A DNA stretch of 64,000 bases, from positions 71,470 to 135,469 of the forward strand of contig NZ_JAYGHA010000016.1 in assembly GCF_034931405.1 (NCBI RefSeq). Direction: 5' to 3'. Both the position numbers and the translations under genes were made by a program. Shown piece by piece: positions 42,009-51,564 of this stretch. Numbering within the stretch: position 1 is the stretch's first letter; every line of letters starts with the position of its first letter. The DNA is from RDYJ01 sp034931405 (GTDB lineage Bacteria > Cyanobacteriota > Cyanobacteriia > Cyanobacteriales > Nostocaceae). The notes below the pieces were generated by a model that was given only the letters and a program-made list of their open reading frames with translations, ran no database searches and was not told the origin of the DNA.

Positions 42009-42979
42009 TAATAAAGCCGACTCAGCACATAATCAGTCATGTTAATTAATGTTTGCCGTGATTCTGAGGGTTCTAAGGTGACAATATGTTCAGCTGATAT
42101 TTGAGCATGGTGAGCCGCTAATTCTCTTGCACGCTCTATACCTTGGCTATCTGCAATTAGCTTTAGCGCCTGATCTAAGTCCCCTTCTTGGGCAAATTCT
42201 CTTTCAATTAACACTTCTAGATAAGGTTGTTCCTCTAGGGCAAATAACACTGGTGCAGTTAAATTACCGCTTTTAAGATCCGAACCAGCTGGTTTACCCA
42301 AGGTATCTGTAGAACTGGTGAAATCTAGAATATCATCTACTATTTGGAATGCCAGCCCAAGATGCTTACCGTAGTTATACAAATTTTCAGCACTCTCTGG
42401 GGTAACTCCACTCAGTAATCCAGCAGCTTTAGAACTGTTGGCAATCAACGAGGCTGTTTTGTAATAGCTTTTTTTGAGGTATGTTTCTGTAGAAAGATTA
42501 GTGTCAAAACGATTTAGCCCTTGTTGAATCTCTCCAGCAGCCAAATCCATGATTACTTCTGAAAGAAGTTTAACTACATCCAAATTATCGAGATTTGCTA
42601 AATACCAGGAGGACTGAGCAAAGAGGAAATCTCCTGCTAGTACGGCAATACGGTTGCCAAATAAACTATGAACTGTAGGCACTCCACGGCGTACACTGGA
42701 TTCATCTACTACATCGTCATGTACCAAGCTGGCTGTGTGGATCATTTCCGTAATCTCTGCTAATCGTCGATGACGGGGCGTAATGTCTTGCTCTAGCATA
42801 GTCGCCCGCGATATCAGCAGCACAATGGCTGGTCTGATTCGCTTGCCCCCAGCACCGAATAGATGTTCGGCTGCTGCATAGAGGATGGGGTGGCGATTTC
42901 CAACTAGCTGTGTGAGGTTATCTGCTAGTATTCGCAGGTCTGCTTCCACAGGGGTAAACAGGGAGGTGGCTGGGGTCAT
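42008..42979 (-). CDS. sds: Solanesyl/polyprenyl diphosphate synthase
   Basis: The 323-residue trans-prenyltransferase has both aspartate-rich magnesium motifs, HDDVVDES (first, DDxxD-like) and FQIVDDILDF (second), plus GGKRIRPAIVLL for pyrophosphate binding. It extends allylic diphosphates with isopentenyl diphosphate, giving the long side chain of plastoquinone in cyanobacteria. The residues before the first motif suggest a long-chain product, but chain length cannot be proven. Gene order with murI, amiC and hetZ is the arrangement I recall from Anabaena. Its start is followed by a 769-base gene-free region. Confidence 0.85.
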   Translation of the reverse strand: MTPATSLFTPVEADLRILADNLTQLVGNRHPILYAAAEHLFGAGGKRIRPAIVLLISRATMLEQDITPRHRRLAEITEMIHTASLVHDDVVDESSVRRGVPTVHSLFGNRIAVLAGDFLFAQSSWYLANLDNLDVVKLLSEVIMDLAAGEIQQGLNRFDTNLSTETYLKKSYYKTASLIANSSKAAGLLSGVTPESAENLYNYGKHLGLAFQIVDDILDFTSSTDTLGKPAGSDLKSGNLTAPVLFALEEQPYLEVLIEREFAQEGDLDQALKLIADSQGIERARELAAHHAQISAEHIVTLEPSESRQTLINMTDYVLSRLY

Positions 42980-43748
42980 GGATGGGCGGACTCTGACTTT
43001 GGTTACGAAAGTTTACATATCCTTTACTCATTTTAAGATAAACCATAGCCAGCGCAAAGTTAAGTTATCAGTTATCGCTGTTTACTTTCTCCTCATCCCC
43101 TAGACCCTACACGGTTTTCCTTTAACTCTTATTAGCGTTTTTTAATGCGGTTTGAAAAAATAAACTCTGGTGTGTCAACATTGAGAAAATTTGAAATTTA
43201 GTTTAGAAGTTAGCTAAAAATCCAGGTCTGTTGTGTTAAGCTAGGATATAGGAATTTAAAATTTTTCAGATAATCACTTCCAGCAAAATTTAATCATCAA
43301 TAGGTGGTTTTACTCATTGGATTTGTGAGTCTAAAATAACAAGTCGCCGACAGAATGCAGGAAGTGATTCCTCAAAATTTGCTGTGCGGCAATAATACCT
43401 TTTGAGTTGGATGATGTGCTTTCTATTCAGGAAGCAACTACACATCTTCAGCTAATGTTGAAGATAACTGTATATCTTGCTCGATTGGTGTGAGGGTAGA
43501 TAACGCAGACTAGGTAGAGTGCTGAGAAGCGCAGTTTTAAATTGCTATTTAGCAACTTAACTGCTGTCGGAGGCGTGGTCTGCGAACAACTTAATTAAAT
43601 AATAAATTGCTTAACCAGAGAGAATTAAAACTCTACTGGGTGGCTTTGCATAGCCAACTACAGCAACCAAGAATATACTTGATTGGCTGAAGTTCTACTA
43701 TTTGTGTATGAAATTTTATAGTCCTTTGAAAGTTGAGTTGGTAGAACA
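42980..43748. other. Long intergenic region upstream of sds
   Basis: About 770 bases without a convincing protein gene. It contains the sds promoter on the minus strand and the promoter for the small membrane protein at 43749 on the plus strand. I looked for tRNA or known RNA folds and found none. GGAGGCGTGGTCTGCGAAC near 43570 resembles a dispersed repeat fragment. A small RNA here cannot be ruled out. Confidence 0.45.
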
Positions 43749-43946
43749 ATGACTTATGAAAATATGCCTATGATGATATTTATTTTAGCTGCTGGATATT
43801 TATTTACAGTCTACTTATTATTAGCACTAGCAAAGCGAACAGGTAGGAATAGTGTGATTGAAAGTGGGACTTCTGGAATTCAGGAGCAGCGTCAGCAGGA
43901 AAGAGGATTAATAACAAAGGTGACAGAGGTAGTCAATAGCCAATAA
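43749..43946 (+). CDS. Small single-helix membrane protein
   Basis: A 65-residue protein with one clear membrane helix (MMIFILAAGYLFTVYLLLALA) and a basic, polar tail (KRTGRNSVIESGTSGIQEQRQQERG). Small proteins like this are common in cyanobacteria. It sits between sds and murI and has no named family that I know. The start ATG follows GTTGAGTTGGTAGAACA, with no strong ribosome site. Confidence 0.55.
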   Translation: MTYENMPMMIFILAAGYLFTVYLLLALAKRTGRNSVIESGTSGIQEQRQQERGLITKVTEVVNSQ

Positions 43947-43949
43947 TAT

Positions 43950-43997
43950 TTTGGATTTTAGATTTTGGATTTTAGATTTTGGATTTTAGATTTTGGA
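43950..43997. repeat. Tandem 14-bp repeat GGATTTTAGATTTT
   Basis: Three full units plus a partial one of GGATTTTAGATTTT follow the small membrane-protein gene. Loose copies of the reverse sense (AATCTAAAAT) occur at 44050-44120, before murI. Confidence 0.75.
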
Positions 43998-44145
43998 TGA
44001 AGATGGTTCGGTACTTCTAGTTTACAAGCAAGCTGCTTGTCGGCAATACAAATCTAAAATTGTCAATCTAAAATACTAGCTGCGTTGCATAAGCGTTGCT
44101 AACACAAATCTAAAATGCAAAATTATTTGACTAATGACTAATGAT

Positions 44146-45009
44146 TTAGGAGACTGTGGCATCAGTCAGGTATACCTGTTCTACCAGAGGAGTATAGCCT
44201 AACCAATGTAATCCAGACTGAGCAAATTGTTGGGGACAACCGCTGACAGCAAAGCGAGTAGGCATTGGTAGGTGATTATTTCTGATGCTTAATAGGTCTA
44301 ATTCTTGGGTGCAAGCTGTGACAACGTGAACAGCAGGGTCAACTAATTTGACATGAGCAGGGAGGAGCGATCGCAATACGGGTGCTAGAAGTGGATAATG
44401 GGTACAGCCATAAATCAAAGTATCAATTTCCTGTTTCAGCAAAGGTTCAAGATAAGCTCTAGCAACTTCAGTTGTATAAGGATCGTGAATACGATTTTGC
44501 TCAATTAGGGGGACAAATTCTGGACAACTAACTTGCCAAACTTGGATATCAGGTTGTATTTCCATCATAGCCTGACGGTAGGCATTGCTTTTAGCAGTAG
44601 CTGGGGTAGCAATGACACCAATACGCTTACCATGTTCTACTGCTGCTTTTGCTCCTGGTAGGACGACTCCGAGAATGGGGAAGTTGAATTCCTGACGGAC
44701 ATTTTCTAGAGCTAGAGCAGAACTGGTGTTACAAGCCATAATCACCATTTTCACCCGTTGCTGTTGCATCCAGTTCAGTATTTCCCTCACATATTGTAAA
44801 ATTTCAGCCTGTGAACGAATACCATAAGGAAGGTGAGCAGTATCCCCAAAATAAATAATTGATTCATTGGGAAGTTGCTTATAGAGTTGTCGTAGTACAG
44901 TCAGCCCACCTACACCGCTATCAAACACCCCAATGGGGGAGATTTGGGCTTCTTTATCGGAAAAATCGTCAAGATTACCTTTAAAAATGGAAGATGAATA
45001 CACAGGCAA
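44146..45009 (-). CDS. murI: Glutamate racemase
   Basis: The 287-residue protein has both catalytic cysteines in their usual motifs, VIMACNTSSAL and IYGCTHYPLL, and the N-terminal IGVFDSGVGGLTVL. It makes D-glutamate for peptidoglycan. Length is slightly longer than usual because of a 23-residue N-terminal lead before IGVFDSG; an internal start is possible, but no other good ATG lies close to the domain. It is downstream of two cell-wall amidase genes on the same strand, so the locus is a cell-wall group. Confidence 0.92.
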   Translation of the reverse strand: MPVYSSSIFKGNLDDFSDKEAQISPIGVFDSGVGGLTVLRQLYKQLPNESIIYFGDTAHLPYGIRSQAEILQYVREILNWMQQQRVKMVIMACNTSSALALENVRQEFNFPILGVVLPGAKAAVEHGKRIGVIATPATAKSNAYRQAMMEIQPDIQVWQVSCPEFVPLIEQNRIHDPYTTEVARAYLEPLLKQEIDTLIYGCTHYPLLAPVLRSLLPAHVKLVDPAVHVVTACTQELDLLSIRNNHLPMPTRFAVSGCPQQFAQSGLHWLGYTPLVEQVYLTDATVS

Positions 45010-45080
45010 ATATTGATTTAGATTTTGCTATTTAAAATACAGAATTTAGCAGACAATCTGCTGGTTGACTACTAATGATA

Positions 45081-45153
45081 GGTAATTGGTAATTGGTAAT
45101 TGGTAATTGGTAAAAACTTATTCCCAGTACCCAGTACCCAGTACCCAGTCCCC
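45081..45153. repeat. Heptamer tandem repeats between murI and amiC
   Basis: GGTAATT is repeated about four times (45081-45113), followed by ACCCAGT repeated four times (45123-45150). The second array touches the stop codon of the amidase gene. Confidence 0.75.
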
Positions 45154-47061
45154 TCATTTTTGCTGTAAATAATTGAGGATACCACGAGCGATCGCATCAG
45201 CCATACGATTTTGGTATTCTGACGAGCCTAAGCGGGGGTTATCCTCACGACCAGTCATATAACCTGTTTCTACTAAAATGGCGGGCATAGAATTTTTTCT
45301 TAGCACATAGAATCTAGCTTTGCGCGTGCCTCTATCTTTGATGGTACTAATATCCTGGAGAATAGTCTTACGAACAACTTCCGCCAAATTATAGCCACTA
45401 TCGTAATAGTATACTTCTAGCCCATTCACATCAGGTCGATTATCAACTGAATTAGCGTGAATGCTGACAAATAAAGTTGCATTTACGCGTTTGGCGATAT
45501 CTACCCGCCCTTGTAGTTCCACAAAAAAGTCAGCATCTCGCGTCATCACAGCTTGTACACCATTTTGCTCCAAAATTGCTGCTACCTTTTTACCAATGGG
45601 TAAGATGACATCCTTTTCTAATAAACCACCTAGACCGGGAGCGCCCGAATCTTTACCACCATGTCCAGGGTCAATCACTACTAGGAATTTGCCTTTAGGA
45701 ACTGATAAGCGGGGCTGAGGTCGTGGTTGAGGACTTTCTATATTGGGGTCTGGCAGTTGTCCTTGGCTTCTGGGTAAGGGAGGTAGAGTAATAGGAGGTT
45801 GGAAGCGACGAGAGTTTTGTAATTGCAGAGCGATAATTTGCTCTCCCACTTGGTTGAGTTCGCCAATTTGGATACCTGATGCTGGCTGCACAAAGATAAT
45901 TACCTTGTTCGCTGCTTGTGGTTGTAGGCGTACCCTCAGCACAGGACTATTGGCACCAAAAGCAGGTCCTTGGACTCTGGGAGCTAATTTAGCATTTTCG
46001 ATAGTAATGCGAAATAAACCAGAGCTTCTATCCCAACTGCCGGTAGCCGATACAGCTTGGTCGGCTCTAATGAGTAATTGTGTGTCATTAGCAGCCAATT
46101 CCACAGATTGAATTGTGGATAGGGAGTTGGTAATATTTCGGGCAGGGGATTGAGTTTCGGGAACTTTAACAAGACGATCAGGGAGTAAAACAAAACCGCC
46201 AACACCGTTGGTTGTGGCTCGCCAGTCGGGGCTGTTGCTATCGACTTGTAAGGTCATGCGAACAGTAGGTGTTTTACTTGCCAGTGGGTTAAGTCTGATC
46301 CGGCTAACACCATAGCGATTAATTACCAAATCTCGTTGTCCTAGATTTGGTGATAAGGCTGCACCAGCAATGTCAACATTTATTGTGCGGTTATCTTGAC
46401 TGCGATTAACTTGAACTTGGGGATTACCGCCATTAGTACGAATAAAAAAACCATCTCCTGTGATGCGTAAATTTTCAATTTGAACTATCCCCCCTGTAGT
46501 ATTGACTGCAATATCTTGGCTAGTTAGGGTGACAGGAGAGGTTGTCACCATGTTGTAAGTATTTCTGGGGGAGAGGGTTGGTGTGAATGGTTTTGAGGCG
46601 GGTATAGCGGGTATAAATGTGGGTGTTTCTGCTGTTGGCTCATTGGCATAAACAGAAGAAGGGAGTACATCAGTTTCTAGCTTTGGTAATTGTACGAGCC
46701 AGCGATTAGCAGTAGACGCTGTAAATTTTACTAGGTTGGGGTCTAGAGCATAACCAGGATTGAGTTCCACAACTACGCGGGTTGTTTGTTCATCAAACTG
46801 CCCAATGCGGACAGCGCGAATGCCTCCACCTATTGATTGTGTTAACTGTGGACGACCAAAGCTAGTACCTGGCAAATCAATTACTAACCTAGTGGGATTA
46901 AAGATGAGTTGCGCTTGGGGTTGTACAGGACTAGAAGTATTGATTTCCAGTCGATTTTGATTGGTATCAAATCGCCAAGATTCTAATCTTGCGGCCGTTG
47001 CGGGCGATGATAGCATGAAGATGGTTCCAACAGTGCTGGGTATCAACCAGTGTAGTTTCAC
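45154..47061 (-). CDS. amiC: AmiC-type N-acetylmuramoyl-L-alanine amidase (second of a tandem pair)
   Basis: The 635-residue protein has a signal peptide, an AMIN-type beta domain near the N-terminus (LESWRFDTNQNRLEINTSS), a second AMIN-like region around 300-410, a proline-rich linker and a C-terminal Amidase_3 zinc domain. Zinc and catalytic residues are seen in VIDPGHGGKDSGA, LLEKDVILPI, FVSIHANS and ILVETGYMT. Such amidases split the septal peptidoglycan, and in Anabaena the AmiC proteins drill the nanopores used for cell-to-cell exchange and are needed for heterocysts (HcwA/AmiC2). By order, this corresponds to the downstream copy. Confidence 0.9.
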   Translation of the reverse strand: MKLHWLIPSTVGTIFMLSSPATAARLESWRFDTNQNRLEINTSSPVQPQAQLIFNPTRLVIDLPGTSFGRPQLTQSIGGGIRAVRIGQFDEQTTRVVVELNPGYALDPNLVKFTASTANRWLVQLPKLETDVLPSSVYANEPTAETPTFIPAIPASKPFTPTLSPRNTYNMVTTSPVTLTSQDIAVNTTGGIVQIENLRITGDGFFIRTNGGNPQVQVNRSQDNRTINVDIAGAALSPNLGQRDLVINRYGVSRIRLNPLASKTPTVRMTLQVDSNSPDWRATTNGVGGFVLLPDRLVKVPETQSPARNITNSLSTIQSVELAANDTQLLIRADQAVSATGSWDRSSGLFRITIENAKLAPRVQGPAFGANSPVLRVRLQPQAANKVIIFVQPASGIQIGELNQVGEQIIALQLQNSRRFQPPITLPPLPRSQGQLPDPNIESPQPRPQPRLSVPKGKFLVVIDPGHGGKDSGAPGLGGLLEKDVILPIGKKVAAILEQNGVQAVMTRDADFFVELQGRVDIAKRVNATLFVSIHANSVDNRPDVNGLEVYYYDSGYNLAEVVRKTILQDISTIKDRGTRKARFYVLRKNSMPAILVETGYMTGREDNPRLGSSEYQNRMADAIARGILNYLQQK

Positions 47062-47322
47062 AGTTTTTTCTCCTGATTCGCATTCATGGGAGTCGTCAAT
47101 ATCTCAACATCTTGATAAATCCTCACACCTTCACTCACCCTCTATCTACATTTGAGCTTGCTGCTAGGAGCTAGACATAGCTAATGGCGTAGCATTATAG
47201 CATAGGTTTTTGATTTTGCCATATTCTGAGGTCAATTAATTTAACCTCTGGTGAAATTAATCTTACACAGAAGATATCTGAGATCATGCCGTATCTTTAC
47301 TCAATACTGGAAATGAAATTAC

Positions 47323-49212
47323 TTATCTTTGTTTTAAGTATTGAAGAATACCTTGTGCGATCGCTTCTGCCATTTGATTTTGATAAGCTGAAGTTCTGAG
47401 CTTGGCTATATCCTCTCTACCAGTGAGATAACCTACTTCTACTAAAACTGAAGGCATAGAACTTTGTCTGAGGACATAAAATCTAGCTTTCCGTACTCTT
47501 CTGTCTTTGACATTGACACTTTGGAGAATTCTATTATGGATACTGCGAGCCAAACTCAAACCATTCTCGTAATAATAAGTTTCCAAGCCACTAACTTCAG
47601 GACGATTTAGACCTACTGAGTTAGCATGAATGCTGACAAAGACATCAGCGTTGGCTCGTCGTGCCATTTGCACTCTTCCTGGGAGGCTAACAAAGTAATC
47701 AGAATCCCTGGTCAATACTGTTTGTACACCATTTTGTTGTAAAATTTCTGCTACTCTGAGGCTAATAGGCAAAATTATATTCTTCTCCTGTACTCCGCCA
47801 ATACCAATAGCTCCGGGGTCTTTACCGCCATGTCCAGGGTCGATCACAACTAACAATTTACCTTTAGGAACGGAGGGACGAGGACGCGGCTGGGGATTTC
47901 TGATATTTGGGTCTGGTAATTGCCCACTGTTAGGAGATGGTAAGGGAGGTAAGCTAATTGAAGGTCTAACTTGACCATATCGCTGTAATTGTAGAGCTAA
48001 AAGCTCGTTACCAACTTGGTTGAGTTCTCCAATTCTGACTCCTGATGCTGGTTGGACAAAAATAACTACTTTGTTGGGGGCTTGGGGTTGCAAACGAACA
48101 CGAAGGACGGGGCTATTAGCATCAAAAGTAGGTCCTTGGACTCTGGGAGCTAATTTAGCATTTTCGATAGTGATGCGAAATAAACCAGAGCTTCTATCCC
48201 AGCCACCTGTAGCGGATAAACTCTGGTTAGCTTTAATCAGTAGTTGTGTGCCATTACCTGCTAGTTCTACAGACTCAATAGTAGCTGGGGCGTTTCTAAC
48301 AGTGGGGTTGCTAGAGGTAGGAGGAAGGGGTGTGGATCGCTCAATCTGTTGAGGTAAACGAACAACTCCTTTTGTCGGTAATAAAACTAGTCCACCGACA
48401 CTACTGACAGTTGCTCGCCAGTCGGGACTATCTTTGTTTACTCTTAATGTTACACGGACAACGCTTGGTGTTGTTCGTAGTTGGGTGAATTCGATGCGGC
48501 TGACACCATGCTGATTAACAGGTAAATTCTTTTGTGTCAGCAGTGGTGATAAACTAGCGCCGGCAATATCCATAAATATGGTATTGCGATCTGCGCTTCG
48601 CAGTAGCGTTTCGCTATCAAGACTGCGATTGACCTTGATCTGAGGATTACTACCACTGGTACGAATAAAAAAACCATCTCCTGTGGTTTGTAATTTCTGA
48701 ATTTGAGTTGTTCCTGCTGTAATGTTGGCTGCTGTGGAAAACTCAGGTCGATTTTGAGGTTCTTGGGAGTCTATAGTTGCTAAATTATAAGTATTATTGC
48801 TGGCAGTGGGTGGTAGTTTTTCAAGTTCTATCTTTGGTAATTGCACTGTCCAGCGACTGGGACTTATGGCGACAAATTTCACTTCTTGGGGGTTGAGAGT
48901 ATAACCAGGAGTGAGTTCTATAACTAGACGGGCTGTTGTGGGGTTAAATTGTCCTATGCGAATTGCACGAACTGCACCACCGATTGGTTGAGTTAATTGT
49001 GATCGCCCAAATTCAGTATTTGGCAAATCAATTACCAACCTTGTGGGGTTAAAGATGAGTTGCGCTTGGGGTTGGACAGCACCCGAAGTATTAATTTCTA
49101 GTCGGTTTTGATTTCTATCAAACCGCCAAGATTCTAATTTTGCTGCTAACGTCGGGGATGATAGTAAAACAATAGTTCCAACCGTACTGGGGAGTAAGTA
49201 ATGTAGTTTCAA
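47323..49212 (-). CDS. amiC: AmiC-type N-acetylmuramoyl-L-alanine amidase (first of a tandem pair)
   Basis: A paralogue of the gene at 45154 with the same layout over 629 residues: signal peptide, AMIN domain (LESWRFDRNQNRLEINTSG), second AMIN-like part, proline-rich linker, Amidase_3 with VIDPGHGGKDPGA, VQEKNIILPI, FVSIHANS and VLVEVGYLT. It contains about ten extra residues, SETLLRSAD, relative to its twin, encoded by a dispersed cyanobacterial repeat at 48586-48619 inserted in frame. The insertion lies in the beta region between the AMIN parts, away from the zinc site, so activity is probably kept. The two genes are 261 bases apart. Confidence 0.9.
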   Translation of the reverse strand: MKLHYLLPSTVGTIVLLSSPTLAAKLESWRFDRNQNRLEINTSGAVQPQAQLIFNPTRLVIDLPNTEFGRSQLTQPIGGAVRAIRIGQFNPTTARLVIELTPGYTLNPQEVKFVAISPSRWTVQLPKIELEKLPPTASNNTYNLATIDSQEPQNRPEFSTAANITAGTTQIQKLQTTGDGFFIRTSGSNPQIKVNRSLDSETLLRSADRNTIFMDIAGASLSPLLTQKNLPVNQHGVSRIEFTQLRTTPSVVRVTLRVNKDSPDWRATVSSVGGLVLLPTKGVVRLPQQIERSTPLPPTSSNPTVRNAPATIESVELAGNGTQLLIKANQSLSATGGWDRSSGLFRITIENAKLAPRVQGPTFDANSPVLRVRLQPQAPNKVVIFVQPASGVRIGELNQVGNELLALQLQRYGQVRPSISLPPLPSPNSGQLPDPNIRNPQPRPRPSVPKGKLLVVIDPGHGGKDPGAIGIGGVQEKNIILPISLRVAEILQQNGVQTVLTRDSDYFVSLPGRVQMARRANADVFVSIHANSVGLNRPEVSGLETYYYENGLSLARSIHNRILQSVNVKDRRVRKARFYVLRQSSMPSVLVEVGYLTGREDIAKLRTSAYQNQMAEAIAQGILQYLKQR

Positions 49213-49819
49213 AGTTATTTCTCCTGAGTTGCATTTATAAAAGTCACCAATATCTCAATCTCACAATTTTTGCAAATCTGCACACCGTCATTACTAATAA
49301 TAAGTTGGGATTTTTATATTTGGGATTCTTAGATTAATATTCTCCACTACAAGGTTATTATCGAAAGCTAAAATTTGATATTAAAATTTTATCTGCTCAT
49401 AAATAAAAAGACATAATTAGTTATTGCTTTCTTAATTTCCCTTTTTACGTGGAAACATAAATATAAATAGGAAGCCTAGCACCAATGAAAACCAAGGGAA
49501 AATTGACTATCACAGGAGACGGTGATTGAGAAATATAAGTTTCCGTTCAGTATGAATCCTTTAAATATAGGATTCCTGGGTGATTTTTGCAAAAACTCTG
49601 TATTCATGAATCAAATCAAGCTGCTATATCTGGGTAGAGTTGTCAGAAGGCAAAAATGATGGACATTTTAGACGTGTAAATAATCAACCAAAATATACTT
49701 GTCCATAATAAACTATGGACAAGTATAAACCAGAAAAAGATGAATTCTACTTATTCACGCTCTCCTCTTGAATCTGAGGTGACATCCAAGCTTCTGCCAT
49801 CATTTGTGGTTGCTACAAG
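49213..49819. other. Intergenic region with amiC promoter and a hairpin
   Basis: About 600 bases between amiC (start on the minus strand at 49212) and the antiporter gene end at 49820. A strong 13-bp hairpin lies at 49695-49726 (listed separately). The rest is AT-rich; I see no gene. Confidence 0.5.
49695..49726 (-). terminator. 13-bp perfect hairpin downstream of the antiporter gene
   Basis: ATACTTGTCCATA and TATGGACAAGTAT form a perfect stem with a six-base loop, about 95 bases past the antiporter stop. On the minus strand it is followed by ATTTTGG, a short T-run. Probable transcription terminator. Confidence 0.5.
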
Positions 49820-51196
49820 TCATGGTGTATCAGAAGACTCGTCTAAAGTAGCTGCTGTTTTTGATTCAGGAAAAACGAATCTTAACAGAGGGGGAGCTAA
49901 AAAGGTAGTGAGAATTACCATCATAATAATTGCTGCTCCTAGTGGTTTTGAGAGAGCGCCACTAGCTGCACCAACACCGGCGAATACTAAACCTACCTCA
50001 CCTCTGGGAATCATTCCCACACCAATGGCCAGACGGTTAATACCAGGTTGACCAAATACGGCTAAACCTGTGATCACTTTACCAATAATGGCGACTGTAA
50101 TCAGGAAAATTGCCATAATTAAGCCTTCCCGATTGGTGGGAATCGCGGGGTTTAAAACTCCCAAATCGGTTTTTGCGCCGACAGCGACGAAGAAAACTGG
50201 CACTAGCATATCCGCAATGGGAATAACTTGTTTTTGTAGTTCTTTGCGTTTATCGGTTTCTTCTAGAACTAAGCCAGCTGCAAAAGCTCCAAGAATGGCT
50301 TCTAAGTGGATAACATCAGCCAGGTAAGCCATAACAAAGGCGAAGATGAATGCTGGAATGACTAATTCACCGCGTGTTTTAAGTTGATCAGCGATCGCCA
50401 CAAAGGTTTTATTAAAAACATTACCCAAAACAATTGCACCAACGAGAAAAGCAGTGGCGCTGATAATCAAATAAATGACATTACCTACATCTACTGCGCC
50501 ATCTTTAGCTAAACTTGCTACTACAGCTAAGACAATAATTCCCAGGATATCATCTATCACTGCTGCACCGAGAATGATCTGCCCCTCTTTAGAATTCAAG
50601 CGACCTAATTCGGAGAGGACTTTGGAGGTAATACCGATACTGGTAGCAGTCAAAGCCGCACCGGCAAAAATTGCGGGTACAGCACTAATACCAAACAAAG
50701 TCATTAGACCAAAAGTACCTGCTGCAAAGGGTACTGCTACCCCCACTATGGCGACAACAACAGCTTGGATACCGACTTCCATTAAGTCTTTTAAATTGGA
50801 CTCTAAGCCAATTTCAAATAGCAGGATAATCACACCCAGTTCTGCTAAAACCGAAACGACCTCTGACTGTGCGGCAAACACCTGTGGAGTGGCTTCTGGA
50901 GTTAATCCAGCAGTAATTTGCAGGAAGGTCATAATTAAAGAACTAGAACTATCTGCACCCCCTTCTGGGAATACCAATAGATGCAATACAGATGTGCCGA
51001 CTACGACACCACCGACAAGTTCACCTAAAACCGGTGGCAAACCTACTTTGTTAGATAATTCCCCTCCCAGTTTGCTGGCCAAGTAAATTACCACTAAGCT
51101 TAGTAGCACAGCGGCTACTACCATGGAACTATCTGCTGATTCTGTGGCACTGGCTAACAGGGGAACAGTAAAATTGATTGTGTTGAAAAACTGCAT
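49820..51196 (-). CDS. CPA2-type cation:proton antiporter
   Basis: The 458-residue membrane protein has about 12-13 hydrophobic helices and the CPA2 pattern: VGLPPVLGELVGGVVVG near the N-terminus, LIILFEIGLESNLKDL, and a paired acidic motif AAVIDDILGIIVLAVVA typical of the ion-binding helix, followed by the regulatory-type IPRGEVGLVFAGVG segment. It probably exchanges Na+ or K+ for protons across the plasma or thylakoid membrane. No regulatory domain (TrkA-N) is attached. The start ATG at 51196 gives a leader of about 20 residues before the first helix. It is alone, with no operon partners. Confidence 0.88.
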   Translation of the reverse strand: MQFFNTINFTVPLLASATESADSSMVVAAVLLSLVVIYLASKLGGELSNKVGLPPVLGELVGGVVVGTSVLHLLVFPEGGADSSSSLIMTFLQITAGLTPEATPQVFAAQSEVVSVLAELGVIILLFEIGLESNLKDLMEVGIQAVVVAIVGVAVPFAAGTFGLMTLFGISAVPAIFAGAALTATSIGITSKVLSELGRLNSKEGQIILGAAVIDDILGIIVLAVVASLAKDGAVDVGNVIYLIISATAFLVGAIVLGNVFNKTFVAIADQLKTRGELVIPAFIFAFVMAYLADVIHLEAILGAFAAGLVLEETDKRKELQKQVIPIADMLVPVFFVAVGAKTDLGVLNPAIPTNREGLIMAIFLITVAIIGKVITGLAVFGQPGINRLAIGVGMIPRGEVGLVFAGVGAASGALSKPLGAAIIMMVILTTFLAPPLLRFVFPESKTAATLDESSDTP

Positions 51197-51420
51197 TGGT
51201 TTTGTGAATATCCTTCTCTGTTATTTGTACCGTGTTATGGAAACTATTTCATAGCTGTTGATATATTGACAGTTCTGACACTAACGATAAGTTATTTGAT
51301 ATATTTACACTACTAATACAACATATAAATTCAGTAGGGATAAAAATTTTTGGTATGGATGGGATGTGTATTTGTAGGGTGTAGGGTATAAATAATGATG
51401 ATGTTACCTGCGACAAGGTG

Positions 51421-51556
51421 CTATAGGGATNNNNNNNNNNNNNNNNNNNNNNNNNNNNNNNNNNNNNNNNNNNNNNNNNNNNNNNNNNNNNNNNNNNNNN
51501 NNNNNNNNNNNNNNNNNNNNNNNNNNNNNGATTTTTTCAAAATTCAAATATGAGTC
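51421..51556. repeat. Assembly gap inside a dispersed repeat (copy 2)
   Basis: The N run 51431-51529 is flanked by CTATAGGGAT and GATTTTTTCAAAATTCAAAT followed by ATGAGTC, the same flanks as the gap at 24440-24524. The repeat ends next to the start of the M15-like peptidase gene. Confidence 0.75.
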
Positions 51557-51564
51557 ATATATCA

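Noticed and set aside
45461..46205. Open frames on both strands inside amiC
   Set aside because: They overlap the AMIN and amidase coding region and have no independent motifs or ribosome sites.
49740..51086. Several plus-strand open frames opposite the antiporter gene
   Set aside because: Antisense to a membrane protein gene with clear motifs; their Thr/Ala/Pro-rich composition is typical of antisense translation.
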